Positions 1 to 11,763 of a DNA stretch of 64,000 nucleotides are shown piece after piece (position 1 is the stretch's first letter; the number at the start of each line of letters is the position of its first letter). The DNA comes from Perkinsus chesapeaki (taxonomy: Eukaryota; Perkinsozoa; Perkinsida; Perkinsidae): the NCBI GenBank assembly GCA_013115145.1, contig JAAPAO010000082.1:23492-87491 (forward strand). The letters run 5' to 3'. The notes below the pieces were generated by a model. The model saw only the letters and a program-made list of their open reading frames with translations, did not search any database and was not told the origin of the DNA. A program made the translations under genes and the position numbers.

Positions 1-3000
1 AGTGGTAGCACTGAGCTCGTTATCCAACACCAAGATGAGGTCAGCACTTTTATACTTCTGGCCATCCTTAGGCTTATGGGTGACATCATAACAGTTGAGG
101 GAGATGAAGTAGTAGAATTGCTTATAGACAAATCGGCCATTATTCAGACTGGCGCACGAGTAGTACTTGTCGGCAATCTAAAAATCAGTGATGACGAGGG
201 CGACTACCAGCTGCCTCGTCCCACCTTAACAACCTTTAAGTTCTTCTGTGTGGCCGTTGCCGAGATGAACTGCAGCTCATCAGCGAACTTCACTGCTTTC
301 TGGTCAACGTAAACTCCCTTAACATGCTTGTATATGGACGAGTACGTCACCGGTGCCTTTGGATTCTCGAGCTTGCCCCACCAGGCAGCCAGCTGTCTGG
401 CGTGATAGTGGTTATCACAAATGATCTGCAGTGAATCATAAAATTGCGAATAGCATCTACAAGCTCACATCAACATCAGTCTTCTCTCCGGAGCCGTCAT
501 CCTTCTGGCACCTCGCTCTGACCATATAAGCATTGCTCTCCGTGTTGATTGCCCTGTGAGGCTCTGGAGCATTCTGTACCGGATCGCAGGTGTACTGGAA
601 CTCGGAGACGGCGTACTTATAGGAGCCTGCGGGGTTATTGGCGAAGTTAACCTAAAACCACCAGTACCAACGGCAACGCCTCAAACCGCCGCCTCCGCCT
701 ACTGTGAGCCATCTCTTATGCTCCTCCCTCTCGACAACTGATGTCACCACACCAGGGGTGCTTTGGGCCACAGAGCTCGGCTGGTAAGATGCCTTAACGA
801 GTGTGAAGTCGTTCTTGATGTTATCGATCCGGACAGCTGCGCAGGACTTTAGGATATCCTTCGACACGGCGAGCTCCGAGATGACGGCCTTGCCCCATGT
901 AGCGATTTGGAGAGCGGACTCTTGCTCACGACACTCAATCTCGAGAACCTGGTAAAAATACATACCAACAAGGCGGAGCGAAGCAGCTGACCTGCTCCTG
1001 GCATGCGCACTGCATGACCAAGGTGCCCATGGGGGTGTATTGTGGTGGTGACATGACATGAGAGCAGGAGTACTGGTTCATGCCTTGCCCAGGTGTCAAG
1101 GTCTCCAGCTCGATACCAGCTCCCACTATAGAGGCTCGGCCAAGCTTCATGGGTGTAAGGGAACCCTTCACTGTCACACGCTCACATGAGCGACAAACCT
1201 TCTCTTGGACAACAACCTGATAGATAGGAGAACTCAGTGCATGACGAGTGGGAGGAGGCATATTGCCGTCAAGTAACACAGTAATAGAATAACAGAGCAA
1301 TACGACGCATTTGATACGGGCAGTGAACCTATTTGGCGATGTTTTAACCTCCACCACACTAGAGTGCCGCGCTCCCCTGACAAACTTACAGTTGCATCAG
1401 TCTTGCCACAGAATGGTCCACGGCTGACCTCGATAGCTGTGCTAGCTGATCCACAGACCATTTCAACCTGATGATGAAGAGCATCATCATCATCACAATT
1501 GACAATGCCTTCCTTGCTCATACCTTAGCCTCTTGTTTAGCCCTCTCATCATGGCAGTCCATAGGGATAACGAACTCATCCAGGCGGATCTCTGGGTTCT
1601 GCTTAAGTGCCCCACAGGTCAGCATCCTCATCTCACTTCCCCTTTGAACCTGACAACCCTGTGACCAGCGCAACCCAGCAGCAGCATCAGCATCGACCTA
1701 CATAGAGATAGCGAATCGATTGAGTTAAGGTAACCGAGAGCATCTGGACACTCCAACCAGCGGCACCACCAACGCGGCAGGCATTGCACGCTCCCGGAGG
1801 AGTCTTCACCGCGACCTGAGCAACGCAGTGCACTCGTTGGCTGTCATCTCTTTGGCTCCTTCTCACTTCATTACGAACGTATCCTCCCCATTGGGTGGCG
1901 AACAGGACAGCGGCATCAGCCACCGAGCATGTCACAACAACCCTTTGAGATTGACAGTTCATAGACAGCCTGTAGATGCCGTTATCGTTCTCAGGAGGAG
2001 CGGTCACGGCGTCACACTGCAGGTTCATACTGGTATGTTGCTTAGCCTAACTCAGCCATCAGCAGCAGCAGCTATTCCCTACCCCTGCTCCCCTTACCCT
2101 GATATATCTCTTAGTGACCATCATACTGGAGAATCCACCACCGGCACCAGCATTCTCCACCCAGGCCTGCTCTAGAGTGTGGACGGCTTGATCCATACCC
2201 ATAACCACACTGCGGCAGGATTGAATAAAGTCGTTGTCCATACGGATTTGAGGGTTCACAAGGCCGCCCCAGCGGTAGGCGAACTCCTTAGCAGCATCAG
2301 GATTGCCGTAAAGGATAGTAGCTTGCTGCCCATCGCAAAGCAACTGAAACAACAATACCATGGGCCCCACTAGACCAGAGCGCTCTTACCGAAATGACGT
2401 ATTTGCCTCCTCTGCTGGCAATGTCAGCAGTGACAGCGTTACAGGTGTGTACAACGACCTTACCATCACTCTTAACCTGATAACGTCACTCCGTCTTTCC
2501 CATGATCAGCAGTTTGCCTGTCTCACCTCAAGGGTCCTTCCTGTGATATCAGCATTAGCGTTATACTGCACCTTAGCTGCCACAACTTCACTGGGGCTCC
2601 CAATACGCAGATTGCCGCCCTGTACAGTGGCATAGGCACCCGCCAGGAGACTTGGATGCATTTCAACCTGACAGCAGCAGCAGACACTTCCGACCTGAAC
2701 CTCAGAGCCCCAGCCTCACCGTTGGTGTCTCTAGCTGGGCCCAGATGATACCGAAGGCTATCGAAGCTGTGACGGTCTTGAAGACGAGCTTCACCTGAGA
2801 TCGTCGACCTGTCTTCGGGGGTTGCTGTATAAGTCATGCTCACCGCAATAGTGTTCTCGAGGCGCTCATCGGTCGAACATTGAAGCGTGATGTAATATCT
2901 GTCGTTGTTGTAAGTAATGGACTCGCTATCACCAGCCAAAGATTTGCAGAAGTATGCAGAGCCACGCACCTGCTGGAGTAGGTTAAAAGATACTAAACCC

Positions 3001-5519
3001 ACTGGACAAGAACTCACAGTGAAGATTCTTCCAACGACAACTTCAGAAAAGGTATCCTTGTACACCGCCGCGGTATCTATCTTCTCCACCTGTCCATTTC
3101 CCAGATCAGCCCCCTCGACATGATCAAGATCGACCTGAGCATTAGATGTTACCAGCGGCGGCGGGCGCCGTAGCAGGCTTCGTATCAGACTCACAGCGAC
3201 GTATTGCCCCCACTGTTGGGCGAACTCCTTAGCATCCTGTTCACGTGGGAACACAACCGCGACCTCGTCCTTGCGCTCCTCCATGGAGGGTGTGTCACCG
3301 CGGAAGGACAGCCCGCAGCGTGAACGTACAGCATACTCATCTAGATAAGAGATGTTCGTAACACCGCCGCTGGTATCGAGATAACCTACTCTGATTTCTC
3401 TGCTCAATGGTCCAAACCTTTTGACAGGCATACCACTCCTTATCCTCTGGCTTAGGCACAGCTTCAGAGCCAACCTGACAGCATGACAGTGACTCATACA
3501 GGGCAGAGTCTAAGACCCACCGCCTTACCGCGAGCCACAAAAGCCTCACACGATCTTCACGAGTGTATCTTTCCCTAGTAGCCGACACCAGTGTGTAGTT
3601 ACCACTGGCATCGTTGTTGTCAGAAGGTGTTATCTCAACTCGGAGAGCTGGTGTTAGTAGGGCCAGATTAACCGATACCTGAAAGGCAGCAGCATTACCG
3701 ATACGTTATTGATTAAGTCTGTAGTGGTACGTCAGCTCTAAAGTGGGACCACTCCGACGAGAATCTCCAGGCATCATCTTCATTTTTAAAACGTATGTCG
3801 ACTGTTCTCCCTTGGCATTTAGCATTGACGATGTAAGCATCACTCGCACTCTCATAGACAACAGGCTCGCTGACTCTGTCACATCTAATGCTGCCGTCGA
3901 GACCTTCCACCTACACCAGACACAACCGTCGTGGGCCTGCGCGGCGCTGGTGGGGAACGAAAAGATACTGGAACCGAGAATCGAACTCGGGACCTACTGC
4001 GTGTTAGGCAGTCGTCATAACCAACTAGACCATTCCAGCGTTGAAATCCCTTCAAACCAACCCCATGCCATCAGACAGCGCTCACCTCGATCCGCCCACG
4101 GACTGTCCTCTTCCCCATATCGCATACATCAGATGTTGCCCTCAGCAGCTTACCCGAGAAGTCACCAGAGAATACGCCCTCACTGCGGGACACCAAGTCA
4201 TCAGGAACCTGTGACAAGTACAATGACCCATCAACTGCAACAACACCTCATCTCACCTCGTTGAACCCACCCCAGCGAGCGGCAAACTTTTCAGCGAGCT
4301 CCTCGGTGGAGAAGCTTAATTCGACATCCTTCTTGTCACACGCAGCCTTCACGGTCTTCCCTTCGATATCAGTGGCACCAGCACAGTTGTACTTCTCCCC
4401 AGACTTCATCTGAAACGGGAAGTCCGCCGGGGAATCGCCCAGGTCTCGTCTACAGTGAGAATGCGCTCTGTGGCCATTTCAGTGGAAGGATTGATGCGGA
4501 CCTCGGCGGAAGCGATGTCAGATCCTTCCAGTTCAGAGGAACGGATCGGTACCTTACAAAAAGGACTGCACCAACACCCGTGGTAACATCAGAGCTTACT
4601 CCGAGCGTGTATCCTCCCCAGTTAGCCGCAAACATCATTGCGGTAACTCTCTCTTTAAAGAGGAGGTTGAATGTCTTAGTGACTTTATTTTGATATGTGC
4701 AGGTGAGCTCAACTTCGTAACGTCCGTTTGCTTCGATCGGACCGGAGTGGACTTTGTCACAATATACTTTATATTCTCCCAGCTGAACTTATGTACTTAC
4801 GATGCGTCTACTCAGAATTCACTTACTGTTATGCGTCGTAGCCGAGGGCTGCTATTACGATAGCGAATGTACGATAAGCCAAGGTTCTGCTTCACCCCCC
4901 ACCACTGAGCGAAAGGGTTCTTCTCCACCCAAGCATCAGCAACAACTTCGGGTGATACGGTGAACTGAAAGGGAACCATTTCGGGGAAGCCATCAAGACA
5001 AAGCAGTCGTTTGTTCCACTAAACTTACGGTCTCGAGATCTCCCCAAAGGACGGCGAATTGAAGTGCTTCGTACTCGTGCTCGAAATACAGGCTTGTTGG
5101 TTTCCCATCACAAGTAGTTGATACTTTATAAGCAGACTCTTCAGTATCCCTTCTTGGAGATTCAGTAACAGCCTCGCATTTATGCTTGGAGAAGCTACCG
5201 CGGTTATCACCAACGAGCTGAGGTATGAAGTGAGACAAGTCGATAAGCCTCGATGGCTCACCCATATAGTTCTTGGCTCCTTCTGTGTATTGACAGCCTT
5301 CGCGATCTGTGAGGCTTCCTTAACGCTATGGATGACCACTTTATTGCATTGATCCACGATATCATCCGCGATCTAAAGGTGAGGGGTAACAAGACCATAC
5401 ATCACAGTTCCCACGTGTTCTGTAATGGGTACATCTTGAGCTCCAACAAGTACTCCGAGAGAAAACAGCGCAGCAGCTGCCCTTTTCCAGCCAGGGTAAG
5501 CGGCCTTTGTGGAATTCAT
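1..5519 (-). CDS. Secreted protein made of repeated FAxxWGG-type modules (3' end outside window)
   Basis: Function not recognised. The first exon gives a signal peptide (MNSTKAAYPGWKRAAAALFS, cleavage near VGAQD), so the product is probably secreted or surface-exposed. Later exons encode related modules, each carrying a short Cys/Gly strand pair followed by an amphipathic segment ending in a Trp-Gly motif: ALQFAVLWGD (~5.04 kb), MMFAANWGGY (~4.63 kb), EKFAARWGGF (~4.27 kb), WRFSSEWSHF (~3.75 kb), AKEFAQQWGQ (~3.22 kb), AKEFAYRWGG (~2.28 kb), VLFATQWGGY (~1.89 kb) and RQLAAWWGKL (~0.4 kb). Around 4.9 kb an exon reads VEKNPFAQWWG. Stops between exons are removed by small introns; exact junctions were assigned only for the first few exons. 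The start was chosen because the paralogue at 13.58 kb has the same signal exon layout. A split into two genes near the tRNA at 4.0 kb cannot be excluded. Confidence 0.6.
3966..4039 (-). tRNA. tRNA-Val (anticodon AAC)
   Basis: The reverse complement folds as a complete cloverleaf. The acceptor stem is GCTGGAA with TTCCAGT plus discriminator A. The anticodon stem ACTGC/GCAGT encloses loop CTAACAC, giving anticodon AAC (valine codon GUU). The T arm is CCGAG-TTCGATT-CTCGG, with consensus-like B-box bases. The D arm is GTC...GAC with a GG in the loop. No CCA is encoded and no intron is seen. It lies on the same strand as the FAxxWGG-module gene, in the non-coding interval between two of its modules. 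Confidence 0.92.
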
Positions 5520-5731
5520 TGTAAATAACAAGGCAAGTGTTTTTAAACAGGCTAACACTACAGAAGAAATCGTTCAAAAGACAGGGATCGCGCGAAAGAT
5601 CAATGGAAAAATATCGCTCAGAATAATACTCAGATCTTGCGCACTTCGTCCGGCTTAATCTTTCTGAACGGAGCCAGCGCGCTCCGGAAAATAATTTTCT
5701 TGAAAGTGTCAACGATGCTGACTCAACATTT

Positions 5732-6403
5732 ACTACACCTTTTTAACATCAAGTTCACACTTAGGAACATCAATTTCGTCTCAACGGGCGAACTTGAGCG
5801 CACGAATCTGAAACGGAGATGCTGTTTATGCTGTTTTATGCGCGTGTTGTTTGCTATCCATTACCTTGCAACCGGTAACTATTTTTGGTGTGTGGGCCGC
5901 AGTCTGTCAGCCTCTAACGCTACCGCCTGGCGTTATGTGAAAGACGGTTTGACTGCCATTTCTAGTCACGCCGTTGTTTCCCGTTGGATTCCTTGGTACG
6001 ACCAAATCGCCATAATCGACATGGAGAGGAAATTCCGTCTCCACCGGCGAATGCCCCTGGTGGTAGGGGCAATCGACGGCTCGCAGATACCTGTGTTGAG
6101 CCCGGCCGTTCATGAAGAGGCGAATATTAATAGAAAAGGCTTCAGCAGTGTCAATCTGATGGCAGTTTGCGACTACAACGGTCTTTTCCGATATGTCTGC
6201 TGCCGTTGGCCGGGTTCGACCCATGATTAGTCGAGCGAACTTGACTGTACTAACTTATCTTGTCGAACTTGAGAATCCTATGGCGAAATTGAAAATCCTA
6301 ACGGTGAAGTGGATCTTCCCGTTTCAGATTCGTGCGCTCAAATTCGCCCGTTGAGACGAAATTGATGTTTCTAAATGTGAACTTGATATTAAGAAGGTGT
6401 AGT
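5732..6403. mobile_element. Short PIF/Harbinger-type element with 85-bp terminal inverted repeats
   Basis: Positions 5732-5816 and 6319-6403 are imperfect inverted copies of each other, both 85 bp, with outer ends ACTACACC and GGTGTAGT. They enclose about 500 bp holding a transposase fragment of the Harbinger (DDE_Tnp_4) type. The 672-bp length is far below a full autonomous Harbinger element, so this is probably an internally deleted copy. A clean 3-bp TTA/TAA-type target duplication is not obvious at the ends (TTT or TTA on the left, GAT or TGA on the right), so the insertion may be old. Confidence 0.7.
5817..6232 (+). pseudogene. Harbinger transposase fragment (DDE_Tnp_4 type)
   Basis: The open frame contains the hallmark catalytic-core segments of HARBI1-like nucleases: MPLVVGAIDGSQIPV (first catalytic Asp) and, after an INRKGFSSVNLMAVCDYNG strand, the WPGSTHD motif with the second Asp. 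Upstream residues (SNATAWRYVKDGLTAISSHA) resemble the helical region before the core. The frame stops directly after THD, so the C-terminal half with the final acidic residue is missing, and no DNA-binding partner protein is seen nearby. It lies between the two 85-bp inverted repeats. The fragment is too short to be an active transposase. Confidence 0.75.
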
Positions 6404-7862
6404 GATCGAGAGCTGAGTAGTCGGCACTAAACGGCTGTTAACCTAACTCGGAATACACACCTCAATCTAGACCCTCAAAGCATCATTTTTCTTTCGTCTG
6501 CCGGGGGCTTGGAATTTGCAAGAGATGCGGCAATGCTCGTGGCGTCTATTTCAAAATCTGAAACAGATCATCTGTTTCCACCTTAACCTACTCTACTTCT
6601 ACTAACTTGAAAGTGCAAAGGCCCTCAAGCTCTGCTTTTATCTCCACAAGCACTGGCTCGTATGCTGTTCGCGGCATTTACTTCAAAGGTGCGTGTCGTC
6701 ACCGTGGACGGGTGATAGTCTTTTATAGTGTAGATAATAGACCAGTGACAGGTCACCAGTCTCTCACTGATTGACTAGTATGAAATAACGATCAACAATC
6801 GCAATATGTGTCCACCTTGCTCTGCTCGCATTGCGAGGAATGTAGTATCGCAAATGAGTTCGTACGCTCGAGTTATGACTTAATAAAGTAAATGAACCAA
6901 CAATATTGAGTCAGTATCTCGGTTCGCACCTCTTATTGTAAGAGGATCTTCAAAATCCAACCCTGCTCATTCTTGCTCGTACGCATCGGGGCAGAGGATC
7001 AGCTGGATTCCTTGTTAGGGCTTCTCTTTCCGTTTGCAACAAAGTCCTGATAGTAGCATTTTGGGTCGCTTGTGAGGCCGCGCAGCTTCCGAGTAGGGTT
7101 GTTATTCCGCTCTGCTGAAGCGGCTTTACGCTTAGACATGACAGCTTTTAGAGGGCGCATTGGCTTCCTGGTCCAGGAATCCTGGACCTTCGTTCCCACC
7201 TCGGTCTTTGCGGTATTAAGAAGGGGGCGAGTCGGATCCGAATGACCACGCACTCCTGTCACCATACTCTCCACAACGCAGCGATAGCATTGATGGAAGC
7301 AGGGTGCAAGGCGACTTGCTGGGGTTGTTCGGTAGTGGTAGCGATACGGAGTAATATTAGTAAAGACACTCTCTCATATTTTAATGAAAGACGACGTAGC
7401 AAATCACCACAGTAGTTACTTCATATTTGTTGGGCCTTGACACTTTTATTGACCACACCGTCATGTGTGCACGTGAAAGATTTATACTCCTTAAAGATAT
7501 CACAATTATCCACTGGAATTGAACCGCAAAAAGAGACCAAGAGGGGCTACCGGAAAAGTACCACTAGCTTCGTACACCGTGTACGTAACCAGATGACAAA
7601 TCGGATAACGGTGACGGTTTTTGAACGTGCGAAAGCTTGGCATACTAGTCTAGAAAGTTCCGTAGTCGAAACCATGAACTTGCATGCTAGTGCAGAGAAC
7701 ATCGATGAAACATGGGACAAGTTGAGGTCATACTTACTGTTGAGTATATTATTTTTCAAGTTGTAGAGTTTGTATGATCTTAGGAACCTTTCCTGTTCCA
7801 ATGGCGCAAATCCTGTCCATTATTTTACCGAGATGGGTGTCCCTGATGATTGCGAGTGAATT

Positions 7863-7909
7863 GATTTCTGAAATGTCAGTCCTAAATCAGAACTGACATT
7901 TCAGAAATC
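7863..7909. repeat. Perfect 18-bp inverted repeat with 11-nt loop
   Basis: The arm GATTTCTGAAATGTCAGT at 7863-7880 is exactly complementary to 7892-7909, with loop CCTAAATCAGA. No T-run follows and no gene end lies close by, so a terminator role is not supported. Confidence 0.85.
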
Positions 7910-8622
7910 TAAAGTAGGACTCCTAAACCATTCAATGAACGGCATTTATCCCAATCAGATATGCGAGTCTCGTAAAGAAAACCCAATTTCGTTTATATAG
8001 GGCAAAATTCAAATTGTAAATTGGATTTACTAAGTTATTGAAGGTAACCTCAAGTTTAAAGCCCAAGTAGAGATATCCGCTGAGTAGTCAGCTACCCTAT
8101 CAGATAGGGCCTATCTACATAGGGCCGGTCTATTTCTTCCGTGGAAATATCCGAGATGAACACCTCGTCCATTTGGCGAACAGTTCCCCGTCGATGAGGA
8201 GATCAGAAACGGGAATTAGTCGTTTAAATTATAAATCTTGGCCCTGACGGTATTTGTCAGAGTCACTTGTAGTGGCTTACTGTTACAAAAAAGTGTCTTT
8301 GATCATCGATTCAAAGATATCATCGAGGGATTGCATATTAATCATCAAACTCACTACCTTAAACTTGGCTAAGAGGCTTACGCATGGATATAAGAAAAAC
8401 GAGCCAGTTAATGAATGTGAGCGATAGTTTTGAGTCCGTAGTTCGGCACAGTTAGTATGGAACCGCTGTACCGCAAACACTTTCAGTCTACAGTAGACGT
8501 ACCTGAAGTACGGATTGAAGCTCTAGAAGTTCCAGGGGGATTACTCTGGCATGCCCCGAAAAGTTCACGTTTTAACATGTTCCAGTATTCATACACAACT
8601 GCATTCTCTTCTCTAAGATACT

Positions 8623-8655
8623 CATGCTAAGCTAATGGTAGTACCATTGTAGCAT
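8623..8655. repeat. Interrupted inverted repeat (CATGCTA / AATGGTA arms)
   Basis: CATGCTA (8623-8629) pairs with TAGCATG (8649-8655), and AATGGTA (8634-8640) with TACCATT (8642-8648), forming a long hairpin with a small internal bulge. A second small palindrome, TACTATACG-T-CGTATAGTA, lies at 8746-8764. Confidence 0.7.
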
Positions 8656-9121
8656 GGCATATTTCCCTGGTTTTCATCGTGTGAAACGGCTCCCATAGTA
8701 TATTACGCTTAGTCTTATATCGTAGGAGTTATATTCTGCCGCGTGTACTATACGTCGTATAGTATAGTATACGATGATAGTCGTTTACGGCTTGTTTCCG
8801 TGTCGTCGCCGGGATCTTTTCGTGAACCCTACCACCGGTTCACAGTTCTACAAACGCAAAACCTCTCGAGATCAAAGTCGTACTGCAGTTATACAAAGTC
8901 GTGCGGCTACACTTCATACTCTCTATTGAAACATCTTTACTATCCGTATGGCAGGCATAGTACTATTAAACAGTGAATGACAGTCATTGTAGACCATTAC
9001 AAGCAAATATACTCCCGAATGCGCTCAAAGATTCATTAGTAATGGATAGACTGAAACAAAAAGTAAGACACAAAGCCGTTCGTAGCAAAGTCTACAAAAC
9101 ATTTGAATGAAGTCAGCTCGA

Positions 9122-11257
9122 CTAGCTACTTCTGGTGGATGCCTTCGTGCTAGCGTCACCGATGTTACTAAACGAGACACTGATAGTTGTGCTCGTCTCA
9201 GATGGTATCGATCTACCAAGGGGGGTACTGCTGCTATCAGTAGTCGTGTCTCTAGCACGTGTGGTAACATTCGAGGACCCCAGAGCGGTGGTCACGTAGG
9301 CGCCAGTCGTAGTTACGTCGTCCTCGTTAATGGAACGCATTGGTGATGTCACGATCGTTGTAGTTTCTGTTCTTGCTAATTCAGAAGTAACTAATATAGC
9401 AGTTTCACTCGAATCGCCCAAGAATGTGGCGGTGGTGATGGTCGTTGGGTCCACAATCTGCTCTGTTACGGTTGTATTACTGGTCGACGATGAACTACTC
9501 CCTGTGCTTGTAGTAGTGATCTGGCTGTAAGTAGTAGTGGAAGGTGGAGCAGTGGCTGCCACTGTAGAAGCAGATGAGATGATGGTAGAGGTAGAAGGTG
9601 AATTAGTGGTTGAAGTTGTAGAAGCCGATGCGTTGGTAGCGGTCGAGCGTGAAGCAGTAGTTAAAGCTGCAGGAGAAGATGAGCTGTTTGTAGTGGTCGA
9701 AGGTGAACCAGTAGTTACCATCGTAGAAGCAGATGAGCTGTTTGTAGTGGNNNNNNNNNNNNNNNNNNNNNNNNNNNNNNNNNNNNNNNNNNNNNNNNNN
9801 NNNNNNNNNNNNNNNNNNNNNNNNNNNNNNNNNNNNNNNNNNNNNNCTATTGTAGTGGTCGAAGGTGAACCAGTAGTTACCATCGTAGAAGCAGATGAGC
9901 TGTTTGTAGTGGTCGAAGGTGAGCCAGTAGTTACCATCGTAGAAGCGGATGAGTTGTTTGTAGTGGTCGAAGGTGAACCAGTAGTGACCATCGCAGAAAC
10001 AGATGAGTTGGTAGAAGTTGTTGATGATGAAACACTTACTGTTGTAGTGGTGGTAAATCCCTCTGTGGTATTAGTAGAAGCACCCGTATAGTTCACTACG
10101 GCTGCACTACTCGTCGTTTGGGATGTTCCAGTTGGGCCAGTAGAATCCCTAGACGTCGTCGAGCTCATAACCGTCAAAGTCTGTGTAGTAAATTGAGTCG
10201 TCCCGGGCGGTCCTGGGGAGGTCGTAGTGTATAGAGTCTTGTTAGTTACAGGACACGAGCACTGCGTAGGCGAGGCCGGAGTAGTCGTAGCGGGTTCTCG
10301 TAGTTGTAGCCAGTAGTCATAGGTTACGAATCTCGGTGCGAGGAAGACTTCCTCATCAGGGCATCCTCTGAGACAATTAACAGCAAGTCCGCAAAACTGA
10401 CAAATGTCTGCATGTATCCCTACCTCTTCTCGAGGGATGTATCATAAGGTGACTCGCGATAGAATCCAGGCATGCACCAGCAGACTTGTCGCTCCGAATA
10501 CCAATTGTATGTACACCACTCCGGAGGGCTCTCCTCAGGGTACCCTGCACCAACGGCGTACAAATGTGATACAAGCTTCGGCGCCCAGCTTACATGAAAG
10601 TACCCATGGTACGTCTCCTTCGGTAGAAGAGCAGATGGTATCGTAGGAAGGTCCATAAGGGGGTAGAGCCACGTACCTAGGCTGCTTCTCGTAGCATCTA
10701 ACCACAATCATATACGACCAAAAACATCAACGGTAGACAACGTACAGCCAATCACGATTCTTGCTGCCATGACGGTTACCCTTGTCGTTAGGATCGAGAA
10801 CACAGTCTACCACAGCAGAGATGGGCAACTGCTGGAGTGAGTGGTGGACCCGTACCGTATTTTGCAGGAGCGTCTTCATATCCTCGATCATCTTGATGCC
10901 ACTCATGGAGCCTTATACACAACCTGTAATAGCGGCGCCATCGTAGCCCGGCTACCCAAATCAGCCTACTGTTTGATTTTCTTCCCTCTGGCACCATATG
11001 TCTCTGCGTTTCGCCACTTTCCATGACAGTAGGATTTACCATTGGCCTTTACCTTTCCTCGACCATGGGCATAAAGATTGTAGTCTACAGTATCAGATAC
11101 TGCCAGTGCCTTGGGAAGCCCTGAGAAAGACATCACATTGCGATAAGCATAGAAGTGGCTTACACTTCCAGCGAGCTTCATCAGGTCGCTTGAACCCCTT
11201 AACCACCGACATGATTATTGCGCAGCCAGCAACCGACAGTAACGTAATGCTTCTCAT
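9122..11257 (-). CDS. Secreted mucin-like protein with 18-residue Ser/Thr tandem repeats
   Basis: Multi-exon. The first exon starts MRSITLLSVAGCAIIMSVVK, a signal peptide, continuing to DEARWK. A ~44-nt intron then joins it to LPKALAVSDTVDYNLYAHG. Further exons around 10.4-10.9 kb encode a cysteine-containing ectodomain (pieces such as WCTYNWYSERQVCWCMPGF and ADICQFCGLAVNCLRGCPDE). The last exon (about 10412 to 9122) is Thr/Ser-rich with copies of an 18-residue unit containing STMVTTGSPSTT, typical of O-glycosylated stalks, and ends KASTRSS. A run of 96 N (9751-9846) lies in the repeat, so true length is unknown. Exon joins between 10.2 and 11.0 kb were not all resolved. No GPI signal or membrane segment is evident at the C-terminus. 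Confidence 0.5.
9660..10010 (-). repeat. 54-bp (18-codon) tandem repeat array broken by an assembly gap
   Basis: The unit, seen on the plus strand as GTAGTGGTCGAAGGTGAACC followed by AGTAGTTACCATCGTAGAAG and 14 more bases, recurs in near-identical form on both sides of the N run at 9751-9846. The period of 54 keeps the minus-strand frame, so copy number can change without disrupting the protein. Confidence 0.85.
9751..9846. other. Assembly gap (96 N)
   Basis: A run of 96 undetermined bases within the 54-bp repeat array, probably where reads could not bridge identical units. The number of repeats in the protein is therefore unreliable. Confidence 0.99.
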
Positions 11258-11763
11258 TAAATGAGGTAGAACTTGGAGGCGAAACATCCCAACTGACGCT
11301 CCGCGTCCAATCGCTTATCATCTGAGTTCCGGCGTTATTCAACGGATCTAAGAGGAAACCGCTGGGCGAGCGGTTAACCGTCAAAGTTGTACATTTTCCT
11401 ATTTTAGCTTGTCGTATTAATTTCGTTCCTTGCTGGTTGCAGCACTGACGTTTGTGGGAACATTCGTATTGTCAATAACTTGTTGGCTTCGCGCTTTATG
11501 CGTAACACAATCCTTGTACCGTATGGAAAGTCTGTGTATTAGCATTAGTGATGATACATCACCAGATGACATCTCTCATGAAGTCTTAAATGCTCCATGA
11601 ACCCGAAAGACACTAAACCACATGGAGACGTCAATTACATCACCAGATGCGGGTGCCAGATATTGACAAATACCCCCAAGTAATCAGGGATCATATACGT
11701 TAGAACTCCGCACACAAAAGGGTGGTTATTACGCTTTAGCTACCACGCAAAAAGATATGGAAT
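11258..11763. other. Intergenic interval, nothing recognised
   Basis: About 500 bp between the mucin-like gene (5' side) and the 3' end of the chimeric gene. No coding exon, RNA gene or repeat could be supported. Confidence 0.5.

Larger units (their letters stand above)
6404..9121. other. Gene-free interval with several strong hairpins
   Basis: No convincing coding exons are visible in this 2.7-kb stretch on either strand. Several perfect inverted repeats stand out (7863-7909, 8623-8655, 8746-8764). A short plus-strand frame at 7437-7766 ends in residues ENIDETWDKLRSYLL, faintly reminiscent of linker regions of endonuclease-reverse-transcriptase elements, but it has no catalytic motif and is not called. 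Confidence 0.5.

Noticed and set aside
7437-7766. Plus-strand frame with ENIDETWDKLRSYLL, faintly like retroelement linker sequence
   Set aside because: No reverse transcriptase, endonuclease or gag motif, and no repeat structure around it.
9751-9846. N run as a biological feature
   Set aside because: It is an assembly gap within a tandem repeat.
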